Assembly: GCA_021818335.1 (NCBI GenBank)
Contig: JAKAEJ010000021.1
Coordinates: forward strand, 1 to 32,345
From: Pseudomonadota bacterium
GTDB taxonomy: Bacteria; Pseudomonadota; Gammaproteobacteria; Xanthomonadales; Rhodanobacteraceae
DNA length: 32,345 nt
Direction: 5' to 3'
In this document: piece by piece, positions 16,834-25,124 of the stretch
Position numbering within the stretch: position 1 is the stretch's first letter
Layout: every line of letters begins with the position of its first letter
The notes under the pieces: generated by a model
Told to the model about the DNA's origin: nothing
The model's input: the letters and a program-made list of their open reading frames with translations, nothing else
Databases searched by the model: none
Translations under genes and position numbers: made by a program

Positions 16834-17877
16834 ATGTCATCCGCCTTGATCGACCTTTTCAGCGATACAAAAACCCGGCCAACAGCGGCCATGCGAGCAG
16901 CCATGGCAAATGCTGAGGTAGGTGACGAACGCGCGGGAGAAGACCCCACGGTGCGCGCACTAGAGGAACGTGGTGCGGTAATGCTTGGCAAGGAATCCGC
17001 GGTCTACCTCCCATCGGGAACGATGTGCAATGAGATCGCGCTCGCAGTGCATTGCCGTCCGGGCGAGGCTGTCATCTGTGAATCTGGTGCACACATTGTT
17101 GGCTTCGAGGCGGGCGGTCCGGGTGCACTTGCGGGCGTTGTTCTGGATCCTATCCCGGGCAGTCGGGGCATCTTCACGGCAGCGCAGCTCACTGCGCATC
17201 TGCGAGCCGACAATTTGCAGGCGCCATGGCAGCGCTTGGTCAGCGTGGAGAACACGACCAATCTCGGTGGCGGCGCTGTCTGGCCTCTGGAGGAACTGGA
17301 CGCAGTTGCGCGTGTAGCACATGAGGCTGGCCTAGCGACGCATATGGATGGCGCGCGCCTACTCAACGCGACCGTCGCTCGCGGAATTGGAGCAGACGAG
17401 TATGCTCGCCGTTACGATTCGGTCTGGATTGATTTCAGCAAGGGGCTCGGTGCACCCGGTGGTGCACTGCTAGCAGGATCGCGGGCATTCATCCGCGAGG
17501 CGCGGCGCTGGCAACTGCGCATTGGCGGCGCCATGAGGCAAAGTGGAATTATCGCGGCCGCTTGCATTTACGCGCTGGACAACAATCTGCCGCTGCTGGC
17601 TGCCGATCATGCGCGAGCACGTCGACTTGCGGATGGGCTTGCCCATCTACCTGGCCTCGCGATCGACGCTGCAACGGTGGAAACCAATCTTGTCTATTTC
17701 GACATCATTACTGCGGCGTGGAATGCGAAAACGCTGGCAGAAGCTGCATTAGCGCAGGGTGTTCGCCTGTGTCCGATGGGCCATCGCCGCATGCGTGCAG
17801 TGACGCATTTGGATATCGATGATGTGGGTATTGAGCGGACACTTGAGGTACTTAAGGCGTTGTTGGCATCCGCGTGA
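16834..17877 (+). CDS. ltaE: Low-specificity L-threonine aldolase
   Basis: This PLP enzyme cleaves L-threonine and L-allo-threonine to glycine and acetaldehyde. The 347-residue product has the family N-terminus (IDLFSDTKTRPTAAMRAAM), the GDERAGEDPTV segment and YLPSGTMCN. The HMDGARLLNA motif contributes the PLP-binding Asp, and the Schiff-base lysine is K203 in FSKGLGAPGG. The length matches the family. The start at 16834 is set by AGGA eight bases upstream; the longer frame from 16708 has no such site. The preceding 289 bp (16545-16833) show no gene and no clear promoter. It is convergent with the lipoprotein gene (16 bp apart), with no clear terminator between them. Confidence 0.93.
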   Translation: MSSALIDLFSDTKTRPTAAMRAAMANAEVGDERAGEDPTVRALEERGAVMLGKESAVYLPSGTMCNEIALAVHCRPGEAVICESGAHIVGFEAGGPGALAGVVLDPIPGSRGIFTAAQLTAHLRADNLQAPWQRLVSVENTTNLGGGAVWPLEELDAVARVAHEAGLATHMDGARLLNATVARGIGADEYARRYDSVWIDFSKGLGAPGGALLAGSRAFIREARRWQLRIGGAMRQSGIIAAACIYALDNNLPLLAADHARARRLADGLAHLPGLAIDAATVETNLVYFDIITAAWNAKTLAEAALAQGVRLCPMGHRRMRAVTHLDIDDVGIERTLEVLKALLASA

Positions 17878-17893
17878 TGAAATGGATCCCAGC

Positions 17894-18466
17894 TCAATTG
17901 TTCGGCTTGCCTGATCCGCCTGGAGAAGTTTGTTTCGGTGCTGGGGCGGCCTCACTCGCGGAAATGTGCGCACCTGCGGTCTGGGGCGTGCAACCCTCCG
18001 CTGCTTCCAGGCCTCGAAGGTAGCCCCGGCGCACGAGGCCAGCGCGAAGTGCGGCCTCGCGCTTTCGCTCCGCACTCTCCGCGCCGCTTAATTTACGCAG
18101 CCAGCCGCGAAATGGAATCAAACCCTCGACGGTGTTCTGCAGCGTGTCGCTGGCAACGTCACCGATGAAGTTACCATCTTCGGATTGCTCCTGGTCCAGA
18201 TCAGGGCCAAGTTCCTCATCAAAAGCCTTCACCTTGGCGGCAAGTGCGGCACACGACCGATCGGTAGGTAGTCGATACGGTGCTTCGAGTGCACTGGCAA
18301 GCAAAGGGGGAATCGGCGACGTTCCAATGTTCGCATCGCGTAGCGGTGTCGCCAACGTATTCGAGGCGCCGCTCGCGGCAGGTCCGCGAGATGAGCCAGG
18401 ATGGCTGGCAGGCGTGCTGGCGCAACCGGCGAGCAAAAGAGCAAGCAAGACGCATCGACAACGCAT
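17894..18466 (-). CDS. Uncharacterised lipoprotein
   Basis: The 190-residue product starts with a type II signal peptide ending in the lipobox LLAGC (lipidated Cys15). It should therefore be anchored to a membrane, probably the outer one because Ser rather than Asp occurs near the start. A low-complexity Ser/Pro/Ala spacer leads to a core at about 65-165 with an acidic stretch (FDEELGPDLDQEQSEDGN). After it come VASDTLQNTVEGLIPFRGWLRKLSG and a basic helix (ERKREAALRAGLVRRGYLRGL) ending in a cysteine. The tail is Pro/Ser-rich. I do not recognise a named domain. It lies 100 bp downstream of the DegV gene on the same strand and may be co-transcribed. Confidence 0.75.
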   Translation of the reverse strand: MRCRCVLLALLLAGCASTPASHPGSSRGPAASGASNTLATPLRDANIGTSPIPPLLASALEAPYRLPTDRSCAALAAKVKAFDEELGPDLDQEQSEDGNFIGDVASDTLQNTVEGLIPFRGWLRKLSGAESAERKREAALRAGLVRRGYLRGLEAAEGCTPQTAGAHISASEAAPAPKQTSPGGSGKPNN

Positions 18467-18566
18467 TGCGTGCCGTGCTCCACAAATCCCCGAGACGGGC
18501 GACCCATGCTAGCAGGACCAAATGGCTAAGGTGTTTTGTAGTGACAGCCGGCCCTGCGACAAGTGG

Positions 18567-19511
18567 TCACAACGATGCCTGGTACTCGGGGCATGCAAAG
18601 CCGACGGTCAGGCCCTCTGCCCCGACGTTGACCATTGCAGTCATGCTCATCACGCTTTCGGTTAGCTGCACGCCGCACTCGAAACATGTGTTGCGCAAAT
18701 CCGCATAGCCGGGCAATGAGCGCATGCTATCGAGTTCGCCGCCGTAGCTGAGCGCCACTACAGGCACCAGCAGTCCGGCCCGGACGCGATCCGCAGCATG
18801 TTGAAACAATAATTCGGCACCGTGTTCGAACCCGCGTACCTTTCCAACCGGCTCGGTCTGTTTGCGCCATCCACGGATTATGGGTTTGATGTCCAGCGCG
18901 CTTCCTAATGCGGCTGAAACCCAACCCACACTGCGATCGCCTCGCTTTTGCGCGCGCGCACGAAGGTAGTAGAGGTCGCGTGGGAGAAAGTATCCATAAC
19001 TGTCGTTCACGACTTGTTCCATCCGCTCCCGGATTTGCGCAGCCCCGATGCCGGCGTCGATCATGCGCGTAGCCTCCCAGGCGCTAGGTACTTGGCCAGC
19101 GAATAGGGTCTGGGAGTCAATCACGCGCATCTGAAATGGCGTATCGAATCCTGCGGCCTTTCGTACGGGGCGATAATCCTTGAGGATCGCGTAGCTCGCC
19201 TGCAGAGTGTTCTCGTAGATCTTGCTTCTGGAAGCGGTGATCGTCAGCACAATCACGGCATCGTAGCGGGTCACCAGTTCCCGGAGGAACAAGTCATGCA
19301 CCTGCTGAACGCCGAGCGGCTCGCTCTCGGCATCATGCGCCCGATCCCCCAGCTGCTCGCGGAAAAATCGCAACGTGGCGTCAGGGTCACGATTGTCTTC
19401 AAAGCTGATCAGATCGCTGCGCACCGTGATCGGCAGTATCGTAATGCCGTGGGCGCGGATGAATTCAATTGGCAGATCGCAGCCCGAATCCACCACCAGT
19501 CCGATGCGCAT
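18567..19511 (-). CDS. DegV family fatty-acid-binding protein
   Basis: The 314-residue protein starts with RIGLVVDSGCDLP, the hallmark N-terminus of the DegV fold. It continues with ITILPITVRS, a VIVLTITASRSKIYENT segment and MRVIDSQTLFAGQ. In Firmicutes, DegV/FakB proteins hold a fatty acid for phosphorylation by FakA. Proteobacterial members are less studied, and no FakA-type kinase is visible here. The protein is cytoplasmic, with no signal peptide. The ATG at 19511 is chosen because GGAGG lies 5 bases upstream; an in-frame TTG at 19532 would add seven residues. It is divergent from the glyoxalase gene; the 154-bp spacer contains a CATGGC/GCCATG inverted repeat. Confidence 0.87.
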   Translation of the reverse strand: MRIGLVVDSGCDLPIEFIRAHGITILPITVRSDLISFEDNRDPDATLRFFREQLGDRAHDAESEPLGVQQVHDLFLRELVTRYDAVIVLTITASRSKIYENTLQASYAILKDYRPVRKAAGFDTPFQMRVIDSQTLFAGQVPSAWEATRMIDAGIGAAQIRERMEQVVNDSYGYFLPRDLYYLRARAQKRGDRSVGWVSAALGSALDIKPIIRGWRKQTEPVGKVRGFEHGAELLFQHAADRVRAGLLVPVVALSYGGELDSMRSLPGYADLRNTCFECGVQLTESVMSMTAMVNVGAEGLTVGFACPEYQASL

Positions 19512-19665
19512 GTCTGCCTCCGGTTCAGTCAACCGACGCGAACGTTAACATGGCTGACGGGCCATGGTGACGCAGATCATGATTGGCGCATGAAGTTACT
19601 GTCACGCCTGCGTCACGAGCAAATCCAGGCCGCCATAGGCGCCATTAAAGAACCAGGAGGCACTG

Positions 19666-20103
19666 ATGAAATATCTGCACAGCATGATACGCGTCCGAGA
19701 CCTGAATGCAGCACTGTTTTTCTTTTGTAATGGACTAGGACTTGAGGAAACACGACGTCTCGAAAATGCCCAGGGGCGCTTTACGCTCGTTTTCCTCGCG
19801 GCTGATGAAAGTCGCGATGCCGAAATCGAATTGACGTTCAATTGGCCTTGTGCCGACGGCAGGCCGGCCGAAGACTATGGAAGCGCGCGAAACTTTGGGC
19901 ACCTCGCATTCCAGGTCGACGATATCTACGAAGTCTGCGCTCGCCTGTCGAAGCTGGGGGTGACCATAAATCGTCCGCCCCGAGATGGCCATATGGCTTT
20001 TGTACGTTCACCGGACCTGATCTCGGTTGAACTGCTGCAGAAGGGCAGTGCCCTTCCGCCCATCGAACCATGGGTGTCGATGCCGAACGTCGGAAGCTGG
20101 TGA
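19666..20103 (+). CDS. gloA: Lactoylglutathione lyase (glyoxalase I)
   Basis: Glyoxalase I isomerises the hemithioacetal of methylglyoxal and glutathione to lactoylglutathione in the cytoplasm. The 145-residue protein has the VOC fold with four metal ligands in the expected places: H5 ([10 protein letters not shown]), E55 (AEIELTFNW), H79 (NFGHLAFQV) and E122 (SVELLQKG). The length is slightly above E. coli GloA (135 aa), due mainly to an insert around residues 61-76 and a longer tail ([15 protein letters not shown]). The start is supported by AGGAGG five bases upstream. It is convergent with the Cys/Met enzyme gene. A short CCAGC/GCTGG hairpin (20114-20131) lies between and into that gene and may assist termination. 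Confidence 0.93.
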   Translation: MKYLHSMIRVRDLNAALFFFCNGLGLEETRRLENAQGRFTLVFLAADESRDAEIELTFNWPCADGRPAEDYGSARNFGHLAFQVDDIYEVCARLSKLGVTINRPPRDGHMAFVRSPDLISVELLQKGSALPPIEPWVSMPNVGSW

Positions 20104-20123
20104 TCCGGCTGCGCCAGCCAGCG

Positions 20124-21248
20124 CTAGCTGGACAGCGCCTGTAGCAGGTCGCCTACCAAGTCGTCGGGATGCTCCAGCCCCACGGATAGCCGCAGCAGCC
20201 CAGGTGGCGACATTGGGCACGCTCCCTCCACGGACGCGCGGTGTTCGACGAGAGACTCGCAGCCACCAAGGGATGTAGCGTTAATGAAGAGCCGCAATCG
20301 TGATGCGCAGGCGAGTGCAGCATCACGGCCCCCGACCAACTCGAACGAGACCATGCCACCGAATTCCCGCATCTGCCGCGCCGCTAACGCATGGCCTGGA
20401 TGCTCGGGTAGGCCCGGGTAGTGCACCCTCTCCACTGCCGTGTGCGCGCAAAGCGCGGTGGCTACCGCACGTGCATTTCGGTTGTGCCAAGCCATGCGTG
20501 CAGGTAACGAATGCAAACCACGCAATGCCATCCACGCGGCGAATGGTGATCCGTGCAGGCCGACGGTGCTCCTTGTCTGCGCTGCTTGCTGTGCCAACGC
20601 CCGTCGGCCGTGCGCGAAGACAAGTGCGCCGGCCATCAGGTCGCTGTGGCCGCCGATATACTTCGTTACCGAATGCAATACGATATCGGCGCCTAGCGTA
20701 AGAGGTTGCTGCAGCACCGGCGATGCGAACGTATTGTCAACAAGCAGCAGGGCGCCGTGCTCGTGAACGATATTCGCGAGCAAGGCCAAATCGGTAATTT
20801 GGAGTAGCGGATTCGAGGGCGTCTCGGCCCAAACGAGCGCTGTGTTGGGCAATAGTGCAGCGCGAACTGCGCCCTCATCGCCGAAGTCGGCAAATGTGCA
20901 GTGCAGGTTCCAGCGCTTTGAAAATTCGCGCGCGAGTGCTCGGAATCCATGGTACACGTCGTTTGGAAGCAGCACATGGCTCTGCGGGGGGAGACTCTGC
21001 ATGATGGCGCTGCCCGCAGCCATGCCGCTGCCAAAAAAGAGCGCGCTTTCGCCATGCTCGAGTGCCGTAAGGGCTTCCTCGAATCGTTGCTGGGTCGGAT
21101 TATCGGTTCGTTGGTAGATCCACCCATAGGGCATGGAGCCATCCGGTGCGTGTTCGAAAGTCGTGGACAAATGAATTGGTGGCGCAACCGCACCAGTCTC
21201 GGGGTCTGGACTGGAGCCGGCATGGACGGCAAGGGTTTCGAGGCGCAT
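20124..21248 (-). CDS. Cys/Met-metabolism PLP enzyme (cystathionine gamma-synthase/lyase type)
   Basis: This trans-sulfuration enzyme has 374 residues. It has the typical start RLETLAVHAG, the YQRTDNPTQQRFEEALTALE PLP-phosphate region and the FGSGMAA loop. The Schiff-base lysine is K196 in HSVTKYIGGHSD, and the C-terminal signature is INATSLGGCESLVEHRAS. It may be cystathionine gamma-synthase (MetB), gamma-lyase or beta-lyase (MetC). These share fold and motifs, and I cannot separate them by eye. The ATG at 21248 has GGAG seven bases upstream; the longer open frame continues antisense through argD and was not used. It is divergent from argD with 101 bp between starts, which should hold both promoters. 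Confidence 0.9.
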   Translation of the reverse strand: MRLETLAVHAGSSPDPETGAVAPPIHLSTTFEHAPDGSMPYGWIYQRTDNPTQQRFEEALTALEHGESALFFGSGMAAGSAIMQSLPPQSHVLLPNDVYHGFRALAREFSKRWNLHCTFADFGDEGAVRAALLPNTALVWAETPSNPLLQITDLALLANIVHEHGALLLVDNTFASPVLQQPLTLGADIVLHSVTKYIGGHSDLMAGALVFAHGRRALAQQAAQTRSTVGLHGSPFAAWMALRGLHSLPARMAWHNRNARAVATALCAHTAVERVHYPGLPEHPGHALAARQMREFGGMVSFELVGGRDAALACASRLRLFINATSLGGCESLVEHRASVEGACPMSPPGLLRLSVGLEHPDDLVGDLLQALSS

Positions 21249-21349
21249 CGCGATGCTCCATGAATGGACGGTGGGCAGCGTACCGCAGCGGCGCTGGTTC
21301 CAGTGTGCGGTGCAGGCATAATCAGGCATCGCAATGGAGAGGCCTCGAG

Positions 21350-22594
21350 ATGCCGTCGCGTCAATCTGAAAGTGCCGAACTCCTTCATGCGGCCAGTCAA
21401 GCATTTGTGCCCATTTATCAACCTCGGCCAGTCGTCCTCGACCATGGTCGCGGTGCACGCGTCTGGGACACCGATGGACGCGAATATGTCGACTTTGCTG
21501 CAGGGATTGCCGTTTGTAGCTTGGGCCACGCGGATGCCGAACTTGTCGAGGTACTCTCTGCCCAGGCCAGCCGGCTCTGGCATACGAGCAACGTCTTCTA
21601 CAACCAGCCTGCCATTGAGCTCGCGCAGGCGCTAATCCGTTCAGCCTCCTTTGCACGGCGCGTGTTTCTTTGCAATTCGGGCGCCGAAGCGAACGAAGCG
21701 GCGATCAAGCTTGCTCGGCGTTGGGCAGCCCAACAAGGGCGCGCCGCCGAACGGCGCAGCATCCTGACCTACTCGGGATCGTTTCACGGCCGCACGCTTG
21801 CCACCGTAACGGCGACTGCGCAACCGAAATACCAGCACGGCTTCGAACCGTTGCCGCGAGGTTTCATCCATGCTCCTTTCAACGACCTGCAAGCTACCGA
21901 GGCCGCATTGGCCGACGGGAGCGTATGCGCTGTGCTCGTCGAACCAGTTCAGGGTGAAGGTGGGGTGATGCCTGCGGAACCTGGATTTCTTTCCGGACTC
22001 CGAGGCTTATGTGATCGCTACGGAGCGCTGTTGATCCTCGATGAGATCCAGTGCGGAATGGGCCGGACAGGTACGTTGTTCGCCCATGAACAAGACGCAG
22101 TTGAACCCGATGTAGTCACGCTGGCGAAAGCCCTCGGCGGGGGATTCCCCATCGGAGCAATGCTTGCGGGTAGCCGTGTGGCAGACGCCTTGCAGCATGG
22201 CGCCCACGGCACGACGTTCGGCGGCAATCCGCTCGCGTCTGCGGTGGCGCACGCGGCATTACGACGATTGGCCGACCCGGCATTGCTACAGCAGGTCGTT
22301 GCGCGGGGACGTGAACTTCGTGAAGGCCTCACGGAGATGGCACATGATACCGGCGTGTTTAGTGACGTGCGGGGTCGGGGACTGATGCTGGGCGGCGTAC
22401 TGGCGCAGCACCTGCGCGGTCGTGCGGGTGAACTTGTTGATCAGGGTATTGCCCACGGAGTTCTAGTCCTGCAGGCTGGGCCCGATGTGCTCCGTCTGGT
22501 ACCGCCGCTCGTGCTGGACGACTTGGACGTCAAAGATGGAATTGCGAGATTGCGGTTGGCCGTTAGTGCCTTCCTTGGTCTAGACGCTCACTAA
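21350..22594 (+). CDS. argD: Acetylornithine/succinyldiaminopimelate aminotransferase
   Basis: This class III PLP aminotransferase of 414 residues is in the arginine and lysine biosynthesis pathways. The motifs are GREYVDFAAGIAVCSLGH (43-60), CNSGAEANEAAIKLAR (108-123) and SGSFHGRTLA (142-151). The PLP-binding LDEIQCGMGRTG starts at residue 230, and the Schiff-base lysine is K260 in TLAKALGGGFPIGA. The AstC/ArgD/ornithine-aminotransferase group is hard to split by eye; ArgD fits best from length and motifs. The start at 21350 has GAGAGG seven bases upstream. The SDR gene follows after 42 bp and may be co-transcribed. No other arginine genes are near. Confidence 0.88.
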   Translation: MPSRQSESAELLHAASQAFVPIYQPRPVVLDHGRGARVWDTDGREYVDFAAGIAVCSLGHADAELVEVLSAQASRLWHTSNVFYNQPAIELAQALIRSASFARRVFLCNSGAEANEAAIKLARRWAAQQGRAAERRSILTYSGSFHGRTLATVTATAQPKYQHGFEPLPRGFIHAPFNDLQATEAALADGSVCAVLVEPVQGEGGVMPAEPGFLSGLRGLCDRYGALLILDEIQCGMGRTGTLFAHEQDAVEPDVVTLAKALGGGFPIGAMLAGSRVADALQHGAHGTTFGGNPLASAVAHAALRRLADPALLQQVVARGRELREGLTEMAHDTGVFSDVRGRGLMLGGVLAQHLRGRAGELVDQGIAHGVLVLQAGPDVLRLVPPLVLDDLDVKDGIARLRLAVSAFLGLDAH

Positions 22595-22636
22595 TGTTCA
22601 AGGTTTACTCTTGGCGGACGAAAGGGGTTCGTTTGG

Positions 22637-23368
22637 ATGATTGCTGCAGTCGTCACCGGTCATTCTCGCGGTCTTGGGGCCGCAATAGCCTCCGAACTTC
22701 TGATGCGCGGCATTTCGGTGCTTGGAATTTCCCGCGGCCGCTTGCCGCCTACGCACGATGCCGCGGCGCGGCTATGCGAAGTTGCGATCGACCTGGCGGA
22801 CACGGAGTCACTCAGGCGCTGGTTGGTTGGCGATACATTGGGCGAATGGGTGGCTGGCGCGGATCAGGCGCTGCTCATCAACAACGCAGGTCTTTTGGGC
22901 CCTGTCGGGGCGCCAACATCGCACGATTTGCAGATCGCGATGCAGACGTTGGCCGTCAATGTCGTTGCGCCTGTTCTCATTGCCGCGGCCTTTGCGCGAG
23001 CGGCTGCCAGCGTCCCGGATTGCCGGATCGTGCACCTATCCAGTGGCGCAGGACGTAACGCCATCGCGGGTTGGTCGGTGTACTGTGCGAGCAAAGCTGC
23101 GCTTGATCATCATGCCCGCACGGTCGCTGCGGACGGGATTCATGGCTTGCGCATTTGTTCACTCGCACCAGGCGTTGTTGATACCGGTATGCAGGAAGAA
23201 TTGCGCGCGTGCTCGCCCAGAGAATTCCCTTTGCACGCACAATTCGTCGATATGAAGAGGCAGGGTGTATTGGCCACACCGCAATCGACCGCGAGCCGCC
23301 TCCTCGATTGGCTGCTTGGCGAGCAGTTCGGGAGCGAGCCGGTAGCGGACCTTCGAGATACAAATTGA
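22637..23368 (+). CDS. SDR family oxidoreductase (sepiapterin-reductase-like)
   Basis: This classical short-chain dehydrogenase of 243 residues has TGHSRGLG at 7-14 for cofactor binding and LINNAG at 80-85. A catalytic Ser is near 136 (HLSSGAGR), and Y149/K153 lie in YCASK. The APGVVDTGMQEEL segment after the active site and the general pattern resemble sepiapterin reductase and benzil reductase. Those reduce dicarbonyl-type substrates with NADPH, but the substrate here is unknown. AAAGGGG lies nine bases upstream of the ATG. It follows argD by 42 bp and converges on the ABC permease gene, 46 bp from its stop. Confidence 0.85.
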   Translation: MIAAVVTGHSRGLGAAIASELLMRGISVLGISRGRLPPTHDAAARLCEVAIDLADTESLRRWLVGDTLGEWVAGADQALLINNAGLLGPVGAPTSHDLQIAMQTLAVNVVAPVLIAAAFARAAASVPDCRIVHLSSGAGRNAIAGWSVYCASKAALDHHARTVAADGIHGLRICSLAPGVVDTGMQEELRACSPREFPLHAQFVDMKRQGVLATPQSTASRLLDWLLGEQFGSEPVADLRDTN

Positions 23369-23414
23369 TCGCAGCCCCGCGGCCCCGCTGCATGGCTGGA
23401 TTGACGGTGGCTTG

Positions 23415-24158
23415 CTAGGCATCTTCGCCTGCGGCGAAGACCCGCGTCGCCATCCACGTCAGGATCACGATGAAGCCGATAAGCATGGTGAGTGATAGCC
23501 ACGGCGGATACACGTATCGATCAAGAATGGCGCCTCGCATCAAATCTGCCGCGTAGGCGACTGGATCTGCGTGAGCAAGCCAGCGCAACCACATTGGCGC
23601 GTTCTGTAACGGGAAAAGAGCGCCCGACAGAAAGAACATTGGGAGAAGCACCGCATTTCCAATAATGGGAAACACCGTTGTCGACCGGAATCGTGCCGCG
23701 GTGGCTACGCCAAGCGCGGAAAACGTAAGCGACGCGAGAATCATCGTGGCGAGCAATTGGAAAAACGTCGCAACGGAGAGACTGAGGTGGAGGAGAGGGA
23801 GAAGCGCGAGCAGGATCGTGGCGGGAACCAGTGCCTGGATCGCGCCTGAGACGACTTTTCCCAGCGCAATCGCAGCGCGAGAGACGGGTGCTACGAGGAT
23901 TGCCTTCAGAAAGCCTACTTGACGGTCGAAGACGATCAGCATGGCAGCGAAGACAGCGGAAAAAAGAAGCGAGAGTGCGAGCACGCCCGGATAGATGTAG
24001 TGGAGGTAGCCTGTTCGACCAAGTGTCGAGCTTGCACCCAGACCAGAACCCAAGACGAAAAGATAGAGTAGTGGCTGAATTAGGCTTGATATGAGGCGAA
24101 TGCGATCCACCCATAGGCGCTTGAGGTCGAGAATCACCACCGCTAGGAGTCCCTTCAC
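23415..24158 (-). CDS. ABC-2 type exporter permease
   Basis: The 247-residue inner-membrane protein has six hydrophobic segments and the ABC-2 family layout. A short cytoplasmic N-terminus carries the coupling segment RLWVDRIRLISSLIQPLLYLFVLG. The IVFDRQVGFLKAILVAPVSR loop characterises the daunorubicin/NodJ-like exporters, and HADPVAYAADLMRGAIL lies near the C-terminus. It pairs with the ATPase encoded just upstream. The start codon is GTG at 24158, overlapping the ATPase stop by GTGA, with GGGGA upstream inside the ATPase gene, so the two are translationally coupled. The last codons contain an 8-bp inverted repeat (TCTTCGCC/GGCGAAGA, 23422-23440) that could form a terminal hairpin. The substrate is unknown. 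Confidence 0.9.
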   Translation of the reverse strand: MKGLLAVVILDLKRLWVDRIRLISSLIQPLLYLFVLGSGLGASSTLGRTGYLHYIYPGVLALSLLFSAVFAAMLIVFDRQVGFLKAILVAPVSRAAIALGKVVSGAIQALVPATILLALLPLLHLSLSVATFFQLLATMILASLTFSALGVATAARFRSTTVFPIIGNAVLLPMFFLSGALFPLQNAPMWLRWLAHADPVAYAADLMRGAILDRYVYPPWLSLTMLIGFIVILTWMATRVFAAGEDA

Positions 24159-25117
24159 TGCAGATTCCCCATTCGCCTGGGCTCAGCAGGGCCGGTTCCG
24201 TCTTCGAGCGTTCTACCGGTGAGCCTCAGGAAAACATCTTCGAGGCTGGGCTCATGCACTTCGGCGCAAAGTGCTCGAACTGGCAACTGCGCAAGGACGC
24301 GTGGCAACACCGCGGCCGGCTCCGGCTCGACAAGCAGTAGGCCTCGAGCACTGTTTTCCGGCACATAGCCATGTTCGCGTAGCCAATCCGCCGCACGAGC
24401 GTTATCTTCCGTAGAGAGCAAAAGCACGCCGCCGCCCACCTGGTTTTTCAGGTCTTGTGGCGAGCCAACAGTCAAAATACGTCCACCGTCTATCAAGGCG
24501 ATACGGTCCGCGGGCTCGGCTTCATCCATGTAATGCGTGGTGAGGAACACGGTGCCGCCATTGGCGACAAAGCGCTGAATCTCGCTCCAGAAATGACGCC
24601 TTGCATCGACATCGAGGCCCAGCGTCGCCTCGTCCAAAAACAGTACATCAGGGCGTGCCACCAGTGCGCGTGCGAGCTCAACGCGTCGCTTCTGGCCACC
24701 GGAGAGTCGGCTTGTCTCGCGAGCGGCAACATCACCCAACCCCAGCGTGTTGAGAAGGTCGTTGGCGCGTGCGCGGGCAGAGCGGATGGAGAGGCCATAG
24801 AACAGTCCCATCAGCAACAAGTTGTCACGCACGGGCAACTTACCCTCCAGTGCGGGCTCCTGAAAGACGATTCCAACGTTCCGTCGAACCAGCGATCGCT
24901 CCCGTACCGTATCGTGCCCGAGGACGCGCGCTTCGCCTTCGCTGGGCTTGGTCAAGGTTGCGAGGATCGAAAATAGCGTCGTCTTGCCTGCGCCATTGGG
25001 GCCCAGCAGCGCAAACATCTCCCCGCGCCAGACGGTCAAATCAATGCCGCGAAGCGCATGGACGGCGCCATATCGCTTGTGCAAGCCATGGGCTTCTAGC
25101 GCGGGAAGATCACTCAT
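24155..25117 (-). CDS. ABC exporter ATP-binding protein (daunorubicin-resistance type)
   Basis: The 320-residue ATPase has Walker A GPNGAGKT at 39-46 and the Q-loop FQEPALEG near 85. The ABC signature LSGGQKRRVELARAL starts at residue 138. Walker B is LFLDEATLGLD at 159-169, and the switch His is H195 in TTHYMDEAE. The C-terminal extension (EPSLEDVFLRLTGRTLED) is the typical tail of DrrA/CcmA-like exporters. The D-loop reads ATLGLD rather than the common PTxGLD. The ATG at 25117 lies 7 bases after the S9 peptidase stop; no strong Shine-Dalgarno is visible, so translation probably relies on coupling to the peptidase gene. It forms a transporter with the overlapping permease gene. Confidence 0.92.
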   Translation of the reverse strand: MSDLPALEAHGLHKRYGAVHALRGIDLTVWRGEMFALLGPNGAGKTTLFSILATLTKPSEGEARVLGHDTVRERSLVRRNVGIVFQEPALEGKLPVRDNLLLMGLFYGLSIRSARARANDLLNTLGLGDVAARETSRLSGGQKRRVELARALVARPDVLFLDEATLGLDVDARRHFWSEIQRFVANGGTVFLTTHYMDEAEPADRIALIDGGRILTVGSPQDLKNQVGGGVLLLSTEDNARAADWLREHGYVPENSARGLLLVEPEPAAVLPRVLAQLPVRALCAEVHEPSLEDVFLRLTGRTLEDGTGPAEPRRMGNLQ

Positions 25118-25124
25118 GCCGGAT

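Noticed and set aside
21249-21656. 136-codon upstream extension of the Cys/Met enzyme frame
   Set aside because: It runs antisense through the argD start and lacks similarity to the family. The ATG at 21248 has its own GGAG and matches the usual N-terminus.
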